Shown here in pieces: positions 37,684-45,581 of a stretch of DNA of 64,000 nucleotides. The position numbers and the translations under genes were made by a program. How positions within the stretch are numbered: the stretch's first letter is position 1; every line of letters starts with the position of its first letter. This DNA comes from Amorphus sp040750475 (GTDB taxonomy: Bacteria > Pseudomonadota > Alphaproteobacteria > Rhizobiales > Amorphaceae). The stretch spans positions 1 through 64,000 of the forward strand of contig NZ_JABJVY010000018.1 in the NCBI RefSeq assembly GCF_040750475.1, read 5' to 3'. The notes below the pieces were generated by a model that had not been told where the DNA came from, made no database searches, and saw only the letters and a list, made by a program, of their open reading frames with translations.

Positions 37684-38916
37684 TCAGCCCACCGGGCGTT
37701 CGTCGGAAATCACCTTGCCATCATTGGGTAGGCTGCCCGCCGCCACGATCTCGACCTCCCCGCCGAGCTTGGTCACGTCGCGCAACGTCTCAGTGAGTCG
37801 CTCCTTTAGGCCCGGCGCGGCGTCCGCTTCCACCGACAGCGTCATAACGTCCCGTTCGCCGGCGCGGGAAACCACCAGCCGGACGCGACCGAGCTCGGGA
37901 TGCCGCTTGGCGATCTGGTCGAGCTGCGTCGGGTCGACGAACATGCCCTTCACCTTCGTGCGCTGGTCGGCGCGCCCCATCCAGCCCTTGATCCGCACGC
38001 CGGTGCGACCACACGGGCTCGGGCCAGGCAGGATGGCGGAGAGATCTCCGGTCGCGAATCGGATCAGCGGATAGCTCGGCGACAACCGCGTCACCACCAC
38101 CTCGCCGACCTCGCCGTCGGGCACCGGATCACCGGTCCCCGGCCGCAGGATCTCCACGATCACGTCTTCGTTGATGATGAGCCCCTCGCGCGCCTCGCTC
38201 TCATAGGCCACGACGCCGAGCTCCGCCGTCGTATAGGCCTGCAGCACCGCGACGCCGCGCGAATCGAGATCGGCGCGCAAGGAAGCCGGTAGCGCGGCAC
38301 CGGAAACCAGTCCGTGCCGGAGGGAAGACAGATCGAGACCGAGCTCGTCCGCCTTGTCCAGCAGCACTTTCAGGAAGTCGGGCACGCCGCAATAGAAGGG
38401 CGGCTTCAGCGCCGCGATCGTCTGCACCTGCTGCTCGGTGTTGCCGATGCCGGCGGGGATCACAGTCGCGCCGAGCGCCCGCGCGCCCTCGTCCAGAATC
38501 CAGCCTCCGGGAGTCAGGTGATAGGAGAAGGCGTTGTGGACCATTTCGTCCTTGCGCAGGCCGGCCGCGTAAAGCGCCCGCGCAGCATTCCACGGATCGG
38601 GACCAATGCCTTGCGGCTCGTGGATCGGCCCCGGCGACACGAACACGCGAACGAGTGCACTGTCGGGCGCGGCAACAAGACCGCCGAAGGGCGGGTCTTC
38701 CGCCTGTAACGCGGTGAGGTCACTCTTGCGCAACACCGGCAGAGCGGCAAGCGCCGCCCGGCTTTCCACAGCGAGCGTGTCGTAGCCTTCGAGCAGACGT
38801 CGCCAGCCGGGCGCGTTGTGGACGCCGTGGCGCACCAGCGCCGCGAGCCGCCGCATCAGGTCGCCTTCGCGCGCTTCCGGATCCTGGGTCTCGCGATCGT
38901 CGAAATGGTCGCTCAT
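37684..38916 (-). CDS. Phenylacetate-CoA ligase-like AMP-binding protein
   Basis: 410 residues of the PaaK-like branch of adenylate-forming enzymes. Visible blocks are RVFVSPGPIHEPQGIGPDPW (in place of the usual Ser/Thr/Gly-rich P-loop), GLVSGAALPASLRADL, LQAYTTAELGVVAYE, VVTRLSPSYPLIRFATGDLS and GRADQRTKVKGMFVDPTQL. It would activate an aryl or acyl acid to its CoA thioester. It lies downstream of livF beyond a tandem repeat. Co-location with a Liv transporter and another acyl-CoA synthetase is a recurrent arrangement in alphaproteobacteria. Confidence 0.85.
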   Translation of the reverse strand: MSDHFDDRETQDPEAREGDLMRRLAALVRHGVHNAPGWRRLLEGYDTLAVESRAALAALPVLRKSDLTALQAEDPPFGGLVAAPDSALVRVFVSPGPIHEPQGIGPDPWNAARALYAAGLRKDEMVHNAFSYHLTPGGWILDEGARALGATVIPAGIGNTEQQVQTIAALKPPFYCGVPDFLKVLLDKADELGLDLSSLRHGLVSGAALPASLRADLDSRGVAVLQAYTTAELGVVAYESEAREGLIINEDVIVEILRPGTGDPVPDGEVGEVVVTRLSPSYPLIRFATGDLSAILPGPSPCGRTGVRIKGWMGRADQRTKVKGMFVDPTQLDQIAKRHPELGRVRLVVSRAGERDVMTLSVEADAAPGLKERLTETLRDVTKLGGEVEIVAAGSLPNDGKVISDERPVG

Positions 38917-38960
38917 TCCGCTCCTCCCTATTCTGCCCGGCTAGCGGTTTGATCTTGGCG

Positions 38961-39121
38961 CAATCGCGAACGGAAAACCGGTACCCGCTTTTCCTGCGAT
39001 TAGCGGTCTTCCCTCGACGCAATCACGAATGGAAAACCGGTACCCACTTTTCCTGCGATTAGCGGTCTTCCCTCGACGCAATCGCGAACGGAAAACCGGT
39101 ACCCACTTTTCCTGCGATTGC
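38961..39121. repeat. Tandem 59-bp intergenic repeat, three copies
   Basis: Units begin at 38961, 39020 and 39079 (period 59). Each has CAATCGCGAACGGAAAACC and GGTACCCACTTTTCC followed by TGCGATT, with complementary ends (AATCGC/GCGATT). The inner core GGAAAACCGGT..CCCACTTTTCC is the one seen at 1-166. The array fills the gap between livF and the PaaK-like gene and reaches to the livF stop codon. Confidence 0.85.
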
Positions 39122-39976
39122 TTAGGAAAGCCACCGCTTGCGGCGCTTGTAGTGTTTGACGTTGCGGAAAGAACGCCGCCCCTCCCCGCCGACGCCCAGA
39201 TAGAACTCCTTCACGTCCGCATTCTCGCGCAGCGCCGTTGCGTCGCCATCCATCACGATCCGGCCGGATTCCAGGATGTAGCCGTAGGTCGCATAGCGCA
39301 GCGCGATATTGGTGTTCTGCTCGGCGAGCAGGATCGAGACGCCCTCGTTGGCATTGAGCGACTTCACGATCTCGAAAATCTCTTCCACGAGCTGGGGCGC
39401 GAGCCCCATCGACGGCTCGTCGAGCAGGATCATTTTCGGCCGCGACATCAGCGCCCGACCGATGGCGCACATCTGCTGCTCGCCGCCGGAGGTGTAGCCG
39501 GCCATGGACGACCGCCGCTCCTTCAGCCGCGGAAAGTAGGCGTAGACCATGTCGAGATCGTCGCGGACGTTGCCGCGCCCGTCGCGTCGGGTATAGGCGC
39601 CAGTCAGGAGATTTTCCTCGATGGTGAGATGGCCGAAGCAATGGCGGCCCTCCATCACCTGGATGCAGCCCCGCGTGACCAGCCCGTTCGGCGACAGAGC
39701 CTCCACCCGCTCGCCGGCAAACTGGATCGAGCCCTTGGTCACCTCGCCGCGTTCCGCCCTGAGCAGATTGGAAATCGCCTTCAAGGTCGTGGTCTTGCCG
39801 GCCCCGTTAGCCCCAAGCAGCGCGACGACGCCGCCGGTCGGGACCGTTAGCGAAACGCCCTTGAGCACCAGAATCACATGGTCGTAGATCACCTCGATGT
39901 TGGACACTTCCAGGATCGGCGAGGCAGCGGCCGGCGCCGAAGCCACGTCCGGGGCGAGATCCGAACTCACAACCAT
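39122..39976 (-). CDS. livF: Branched-chain amino acid type ABC transporter ATP-binding protein LivF
   Basis: 284 residues. Walker A is GANGAGKTT, the signature YTSGGEQQMCAIGRAL and Walker B MILLDEPSMGLAP; LLAEQNTNIALRYA holds the switch region. The C-terminal ~25 residues are basic and extend past the usual LivF end. The start ATG lies within the end of the upstream hydrolase gene (ten-base overlap), so translation is coupled. In this operon the imported solute is probably an aromatic or fatty acid and not an amino acid (inference). Confidence 0.93.
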   Translation of the reverse strand: MVVSSDLAPDVASAPAAASPILEVSNIEVIYDHVILVLKGVSLTVPTGGVVALLGANGAGKTTTLKAISNLLRAERGEVTKGSIQFAGERVEALSPNGLVTRGCIQVMEGRHCFGHLTIEENLLTGAYTRRDGRGNVRDDLDMVYAYFPRLKERRSSMAGYTSGGEQQMCAIGRALMSRPKMILLDEPSMGLAPQLVEEIFEIVKSLNANEGVSILLAEQNTNIALRYATYGYILESGRIVMDGDATALRENADVKEFYLGVGGEGRRSFRNVKHYKRRKRWLS

Positions 39977-41121
39977 GGGACATCCTCCTCACTCTGCGCC
40001 CGCGCGGAGCGAACCGCGGGCGCAGCCGAGCCGGGTCCGCGCGCGTCCTTGTGCGGAGCGACCGCGCAGGACAGGCCGTCGCATCCGGCCGTTGGATCGT
40101 CCGCCAGACGGAGCAACAGGGCGTTCAGAGTCTCAGCCGTCGCACCGAACATGGGCGCATGGCCGCCCGCCTCCAGGCCGAAGAAGCGACAGTCCGCCAG
40201 ACGCCCGCACATCGCCCTGGTGCCATCGAAATCGACCTCGCCGTCGTCCTTCGCCATCACAATCGCAACCGCCCGGTCAATCCCGTCGACCGACGGTGCG
40301 ACAGCATCCGCGTAGTCGAAAAGCTGAAGAACGGCGTCCGGCACGATGAAGAAGAAGATGGCCTGGGCATAGATCTCCTCCACGGCCTTGCGGTCGTTGC
40401 GCTTCGGGTTCGGCGTCTTGCAGCCGAACTCCACGATATCGCAGTAGGCCGACCACACCCGGAAGGCTTCAAGCTCCAGCGCCGTTGTCCTGGTATTCGC
40501 GATGATGTCGATCGCCGGCGCCAGGAGAAGGACGGTCGCGCTCTCGGGGATCGTTCCCTGCGCGACCAGATCTGTGACCAACGCTCCACCGAAAGAATGG
40601 CCGATCACGACCACCTCGTCGTAGTTTTTCATGCGCGCGGCCATCCGATCGGCCAGATCGGCACGGATCGCGTCCGCATCGAACGCCGCGAAGCGTTCCA
40701 GCGTCCGGCCATGGTAGGCAAGCAGCGGCGCCCAGAGATCGGCATCGGTGTTATCGGCGAAGGCATCGAAGATCGGCGCCATGGTCATCGGCGAGGCCCC
40801 GAAGCCGTGGACCAGCACGACCAGACGATCGGACCCGCGCTCCAACAGCCGCTCGCGCGCCTTGGCGATGATGCCATCCGCACCGAAGTCGTTGTGGTGA
40901 CGATGGATGCGCTCCGCGTTCCACTCATAAATCCACCCGGTTCCCAGAAAGACGGCGACCACGACGATGGCGGAAATCACAACGCGGCGGACTGTCCGCC
41001 AGGTCCGGTGTGCCAAAGCCCCAACCCTTCGAATGATGTATCGAGGCTTGGAGACTACCACCCGACGCGACGGAACCGATAGCGATCCCGGCGCGCCAGA
41101 CAGGCCGTGGCCCGGCCGCAC
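39967..41121 (-). CDS. Membrane-anchored alpha/beta hydrolase
   Basis: Up to 384 residues. A basic N-terminus and one hydrophobic helix (VISAIVVVAVFLGTGWIYEW) precede a hydrolase domain with LVVLVHGFGASP (oxyanion hole), VVVIGHSFGGALVTDLV (nucleophile Ser), DDGEVDFDG (likely acid) and EAGGHAPMFG (His). The start is uncertain, GTG at 41121 or GTG at 41061; both keep the helix. It lies between the binding protein and livF and overlaps livF by ten bases. A periplasm-facing esterase that trims the solute before or after uptake is a possible role. Confidence 0.75.
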   Translation of the reverse strand: MRPGHGLSGAPGSLSVPSRRVVVSKPRYIIRRVGALAHRTWRTVRRVVISAIVVVAVFLGTGWIYEWNAERIHRHHNDFGADGIIAKARERLLERGSDRLVVLVHGFGASPMTMAPIFDAFADNTDADLWAPLLAYHGRTLERFAAFDADAIRADLADRMAARMKNYDEVVVIGHSFGGALVTDLVAQGTIPESATVLLLAPAIDIIANTRTTALELEAFRVWSAYCDIVEFGCKTPNPKRNDRKAVEEIYAQAIFFFIVPDAVLQLFDYADAVAPSVDGIDRAVAIVMAKDDGEVDFDGTRAMCGRLADCRFFGLEAGGHAPMFGATAETLNALLLRLADDPTAGCDGLSCAVAPHKDARGPGSAAPAVRSARAQSEEDVPWL

Positions 41122-41151
41122 GCGACTTGGGCCACGGCTGATCCGATCGCG

Positions 41152-42486
41152 CTACTGAGCGCAGGGCTCGGAGCGCTCGGGCCATGGCTGGTTGGAGGCC
41201 ACATACTCCTCCGCCGCCTTCACCAGCATCGGTCGAACCACCTCCTTCATCGGCGGGAACCAATCCGACACCTTCTGCCAGTTCTCGCCATCCCACTGCT
41301 GGATGTAGAGGTCGTTCTCGCCAGAATGGTCGGAGCAGGTGAGCTTCAGCGGCGACATGAAGCCGTCGAGGCCGGCCTCCTTCAGCCGTTCCGCCGTGAT
41401 GTTCAGGTTCTCCAGGCCGACCCGCATGTCGGACGCGTCGATCATGGTCTTTCCGGTCATCTCCTGAGCGGTGCGGATCGCCTCCGCCATCAGGAAGGAG
41501 TTCAAGACGCCACGGTTGTAGAGATTCTCGCCGACCCGCGCCTTGTCGGATACCTGGCTCATGCCCTTGTCCACCACATAGGTCAGGATGTCCTGGATGG
41601 CGGGATAGTCGGCACCCACCCCATGGAAATTCAGCGTCTTGAAGCCTTTCGCGCTGTCGCCCGCAGGACGGACGTCATCCTCGCCGGGCCACCAGACCGA
41701 GACGAACTTGTCCATCGGGAACCGGATCTTCGCCGCTTCCTTCACTCCGGTCGGGTTCATGGCGCCCCAGCCCCACATGATCATGTAGTCCGGCCGGTCG
41801 CGCCGCACGTTCAGCCATTGCGACGACTGGTTCTGCATCTGGTCGACGGGAACCGGATACTGGGTCAGCGTGAAGCCGTAGTCCTTGGCGAACTGTTCAA
41901 GCAGCGGGATCGGCTCGCGACCATAGCCGGCGTCCAGGAAGATGTAGCCGATCTTCTTCCCCTTCAGGTTGGAGAGATCCCCGCCTTCCTGCTCGGCGAT
42001 ATACTTGATGATCGCAGACGCGGCATCCCAATAGGTGTCCGGCGGATTGAAAACCCAGGGGAACACTTCGCCATCGGCCGCCGCCGACAGGCCGTAGGCC
42101 ATCGACAGCACCGGGATCTTGTCGACCGCCGCCTTCGGAATGAGCTGCAAGGTGATGCCCGTGGACCAGGGATTGTAGATCAGAGGATCCTGATTCTTTG
42201 TGCTTTCGTAGCACTCGACGCCCTTTTGCGTGTTGTAGCCGGTCTCGCATTCCTCGATCTTGATCTTGACCCCGCCGACGCCACCGTCGCGCTCGTTCAG
42301 CATGTTCAAATAGTCATGCATGCCGTTGGCGACGGGAATGCCGGACCCGGCGAACGGTCCGGTCCGGTAGGTCAAAAGCGGAATGAAGAGCTCGCCGTCC
42401 TGCGCCTCAGCGGCCGGGGCGGCGAGGCCCGTAAAGGCAACGGCGGCTATTGCCGCGCCGGCAAGCACGGTCCTTTTGGATATCAT
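41152..42486 (-). CDS. ABC transporter substrate-binding protein, Liv type
   Basis: 444 residues from the ATG at 42486 behind a GGGAGGAACAGG ribosome-binding site. The signal peptide has the core TVLAGAAIAAVAFTGLAAPAAEA. The mature protein is a type I periplasmic binding fold (FIPLLTYRTGPFAGSGIPVA, KIKIEECETGYNTQKGVECY). It is longer than classical LivJ (~370), as in binding proteins for aromatic or larger ligands. It works with livH, livM, livG and livF of the same operon. Confidence 0.92.
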   Translation of the reverse strand: MISKRTVLAGAAIAAVAFTGLAAPAAEAQDGELFIPLLTYRTGPFAGSGIPVANGMHDYLNMLNERDGGVGGVKIKIEECETGYNTQKGVECYESTKNQDPLIYNPWSTGITLQLIPKAAVDKIPVLSMAYGLSAAADGEVFPWVFNPPDTYWDAASAIIKYIAEQEGGDLSNLKGKKIGYIFLDAGYGREPIPLLEQFAKDYGFTLTQYPVPVDQMQNQSSQWLNVRRDRPDYMIMWGWGAMNPTGVKEAAKIRFPMDKFVSVWWPGEDDVRPAGDSAKGFKTLNFHGVGADYPAIQDILTYVVDKGMSQVSDKARVGENLYNRGVLNSFLMAEAIRTAQEMTGKTMIDASDMRVGLENLNITAERLKEAGLDGFMSPLKLTCSDHSGENDLYIQQWDGENWQKVSDWFPPMKEVVRPMLVKAAEEYVASNQPWPERSEPCAQ

Positions 42487-42642
42487 CCTGTTCCTCCCTG
42501 CTGCGGGATGTTTCCGCAAGCTCGTTTTCGACTGGAACTCGTTGGCGGTCCCATCGCTCGATCTTAAGTGCAGTGTCAGCCATTGCAAGCCGACGTTGCT
42601 AACGCCAACCAGGGCGGCCGGCCGAATTCGCGTAGAAATTCC

Positions 42643-43719
42643 TCAGTAAGGGAACGGCCAGACCCGAAGCTTCTGCTTGAGGATCTGCCACATGCGCGCC
42701 AGGCCGTGCGGCTCCACGATCAGCACGGCCACGATCAGCGCGCCCACGACCACGAAGTTGATGTGCTCCGTCGTTGCCGCCTCCAACGGCAGGCCGAGCG
42801 CCTCCGGCACCATCGGGATCAGGATCGGCAGGATCCAAATGAAGGCGGCCCCAAGATAGCACCCGATCAGGCTGCCGAGCCCGCCCAGGATCACCATGAA
42901 CAGGATCTGGAAGGACAGGTTGATGGAGAAGGCCGAGGGCTCCGCCGCGCCGAGCCAGAAAAACACCATCATCGCGCCGGCGACGCCGCAGTAGAACGAC
43001 GAAACGGCGAAGGCGAGCAGCTTGGTGGGTAGCGGCCGAACCCCGATCAGCTCCGCGGCGATATCCATGTCGCGGATCATCATGAACGATCGCCCGATCC
43101 GACCGCGCAGGAGATTCGAGGCGATCCAGGTCATGACGACGACGATCGCCAGCACCGCGAAATAGCGCGGCAGCGCGCCGGCCGCTGGCCCCGCCAGCGT
43201 CACCCCGAAGCCGGTGCGGGTTGCCACCTCGATCGCGCCCGAGGCGTTGGAATTGTAGAGCCACGGGATGCGGATGAACGCCCATTCCAGAAAGAACTGG
43301 GCCGCAAGCGTCGCCACCGCCAGATAGAAGCCCTTGATGCGCAGGCTCGGCAGGCCGAACACTACGCCGACGGCAGCGGAAAAGAGGCCGGACGCCAAGA
43401 TCCAGACCAGAATGTTGGTGTCCGGGAAGATCGAGGTGAGCTTGTAGCAGGCATACGCGCCCACCCCCATGAAGGCGCCCGTCCCCAGCGAGAGCTGACC
43501 GCAATAGCCAGTCAGGATGTTGAGCCCGATCGTCGCCAGCGTGAAGATCAGGAACGGGATCATGATGGAGTTCAGGAAGAAGTCGCCCGCCAGCAGCGGC
43601 ACGCCGACGAAGGCGACGGCCAGAATGACCCCGATCCCGATCCGGTCCTGGCGGATCGGAAACACCGCCATGTCGGCGGCATAGCTCGTCTTGTATTGCC
43701 CGGCCTCGCGGTAGAACAT
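42643..43719 (-). CDS. livM: Liv-type ABC transporter permease LivM
   Basis: 358 residues with about ten hydrophobic helices. Family blocks are ATIGLNILTGYCGQLSLGTG, PSLRIKGFYLAVATLAAQFF, IRDMDIAAELIGV (coupling segment to the ATPase) and VILGGLGSLIGCYLGA. It starts three bases after the livH stop and is followed by the binding protein gene. Confidence 0.93.
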   Translation of the reverse strand: MFYREAGQYKTSYAADMAVFPIRQDRIGIGVILAVAFVGVPLLAGDFFLNSIMIPFLIFTLATIGLNILTGYCGQLSLGTGAFMGVGAYACYKLTSIFPDTNILVWILASGLFSAAVGVVFGLPSLRIKGFYLAVATLAAQFFLEWAFIRIPWLYNSNASGAIEVATRTGFGVTLAGPAAGALPRYFAVLAIVVVMTWIASNLLRGRIGRSFMMIRDMDIAAELIGVRPLPTKLLAFAVSSFYCGVAGAMMVFFWLGAAEPSAFSINLSFQILFMVILGGLGSLIGCYLGAAFIWILPILIPMVPEALGLPLEAATTEHINFVVVGALIVAVLIVEPHGLARMWQILKQKLRVWPFPY

Positions 43720-43722
43720 CGA

Positions 43723-44679
43723 TCAGATCCTCTCGATGATGCGTTCGCCGAACAGGCCCTGCGGTCGCACCAGCAGGAAGGCGAGGGCGATGATGTAGGC
43801 GAGCCAGCCTTCGATGCCGCCGCCGACCAGCGGACCCCAGTAGATCTCCCCGATCTTCTCGCCGATCCCGATCACCAGCCCGCCCACGATGGCGCCGGGG
43901 ATCGAGGTAAGCCCGCCGAGAATGATCACCGGCAGCGCCTTGAAGGCGACGATCTGCAGCGCAAACGACACGTCGGAGCGCGCGCCCCACATGATGCCGG
44001 TGACGAGCGCCACGATGCCGGCGGCGAACCAGACGATGACCCAGATCTGATTGAGAGAAATGCCCACCGACAGCGCCGCCTGGTGATCGTCGGCGACGGC
44101 GCGCAGCGCGCGTCCGATGCGCGTTTTGGAAAAGAAGAAGCCAAGCGCCGCCACCATCACGATCGCGATCACCGCGGCGGCGATATCGATGTGCTGCAGG
44201 ATCAGAAAGCCGCCGGCCACATCGAAATCCGACGAGCCGGTCGGCAAGAGAAGCTCTTCCGTGACCATCGTTTTCGGCTCGCCGCCGAAGATCAGTTCGC
44301 CCAGCCCGATCAAGAAATAGGTCAGCCCGATCGTCGCCATGAACAGGATGATGTCGGGCTGGTTGACCAGCGGCCTCAGCACCATGCGTTCAATGCCGAC
44401 GGCGAGCACGAACATGATTGCGACGCACACCACGAGCGACAGCAGCGCCGGAACGCCAAGGGCCGTCAGGCCGACCAGCGACAGCGCGGCGAACACCACC
44501 ATGATGCCTTGGGCGAAGTTCAAGACGCCGGAGGCCTTGAAGATCAGGACGAAGCCGAGCGCGATCAGCGCGTAGAGCACGCCGGACACGAACCCTTCCC
44601 ACAGCACCTGCAGGAAAAAATCCGGCGCCTGCACCATCTGCACGAACGGATCGATGAAGACGAGATAGAGGGTTTCCAT
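43723..44679 (-). CDS. livH: Liv-type ABC transporter permease LivH
   Basis: 318 residues. Family blocks are VLYALIALGFVLIFKASGVL, NFAQGIMVV, GRALRAVADDHQAALSVGIS (coupling helix) and VILGGLTSIPGAIVGGLVIG. It pairs with LivM in the inner membrane. Confidence 0.94.
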   Translation of the reverse strand: METLYLVFIDPFVQMVQAPDFFLQVLWEGFVSGVLYALIALGFVLIFKASGVLNFAQGIMVVFAALSLVGLTALGVPALLSLVVCVAIMFVLAVGIERMVLRPLVNQPDIILFMATIGLTYFLIGLGELIFGGEPKTMVTEELLLPTGSSDFDVAGGFLILQHIDIAAAVIAIVMVAALGFFFSKTRIGRALRAVADDHQAALSVGISLNQIWVIVWFAAGIVALVTGIMWGARSDVSFALQIVAFKALPVIILGGLTSIPGAIVGGLVIGIGEKIGEIYWGPLVGGGIEGWLAYIIALAFLLVRPQGLFGERIIERI

Positions 44680-44745
44680 CCGGCTAGCTTTCCACCTCCA
44701 TCTCGTCGTTTGCTCTGGCGTCGCCCCCGCCGATCGAAAAAGCCG

Positions 44746-45576
44746 TCATCCGTGCGACACCCCCAAATAGGCGTCGATGACGTCCTGGTTGGCCCGCACC
44801 TCGTCCGGCGGCCCGTCGCCGATCTTCTTGCCGTAGTCGAGCACGACGACGCGGTCGGAGATGTCCATCACGACGCCCATGTCGTGCTCGATCAGCGCGA
44901 TCGTGGTGCCGAACTGCTGGTTCACATCGAGTATGAAGCGGGACATGTCCTCCTTCTCCTCCAAGTTCATGCCGGCCATCGGCTCGTCCAGGAGAAGAAG
45001 GCGCGGCTCCATGGCAAGCGCACGCCCGAGTTCCACCCGCTTCTGCAACCCGTAGGGCAGCTTGCCCACCGGGGTCTTGCGGATATGCTGGATCTCCAGA
45101 AAGTCGATGATCTCCTCGACGCGCTTGCGGTGCGCGATCTCTTCGTTGAGCGCCGGGCCGAACCGGAGCGCCTGCCAGAAGAAGTTCCGCCGCATCATCA
45201 AGGTCCGCCCGGACATGATGTTGTCGAGGGTCGTCATGCCGCGAAACAGCGCGACGTTCTGAAACGTGCGCGCGACGCCGGAGCGGGCGGCTTCGTGCGG
45301 ACGCATGCGCCGGCGCACCTTTCCCTCGAAAGTGATGGTGCCTTCCTGGGGATGATAGAAACCGTTGATGACGTTGAGCATCGACGTTTTGCCGGCGCCG
45401 TTCGGGCCGATGATGGCCCGGATCTCGCCTTGGCGGATGTCGAACGAGATGTTGGAGATCGCCTTCACGCCGCCGAAGGCGAGCGAGACGTTCGCGACCT
45501 CCAAAAGCACGTCGCCGGGCACGGCCAGGCTGGTCGGCGGCATTTCGGGGCGGTCCATCACGGCAACCATCGCCAC
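44746..45576 (-). CDS. livG: Liv-type ABC transporter ATP-binding protein LivG
   Basis: 276 residues. Walker A is GPNGAGKTS, the signature LPYGLQKRVELGRAL, and Walker B LLLLDEPMAGMN; LIEHDMGVVMDISDRVVVLD follows. The C-terminus DAYLGVSHG is typical. The gene starts five bases after the stop of the acyl-CoA synthetase gene. Confidence 0.94.
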   Translation of the reverse strand: MAMVAVMDRPEMPPTSLAVPGDVLLEVANVSLAFGGVKAISNISFDIRQGEIRAIIGPNGAGKTSMLNVINGFYHPQEGTITFEGKVRRRMRPHEAARSGVARTFQNVALFRGMTTLDNIMSGRTLMMRRNFFWQALRFGPALNEEIAHRKRVEEIIDFLEIQHIRKTPVGKLPYGLQKRVELGRALAMEPRLLLLDEPMAGMNLEEKEDMSRFILDVNQQFGTTIALIEHDMGVVMDISDRVVVLDYGKKIGDGPPDEVRANQDVIDAYLGVSHG

Positions 45577-45581
45577 CTCCC

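Noticed and set aside
38961..39121. Possible CRISPR array
   Set aside because: Units are contiguous and nearly identical along their whole length, with no unique spacers and no cas genes.
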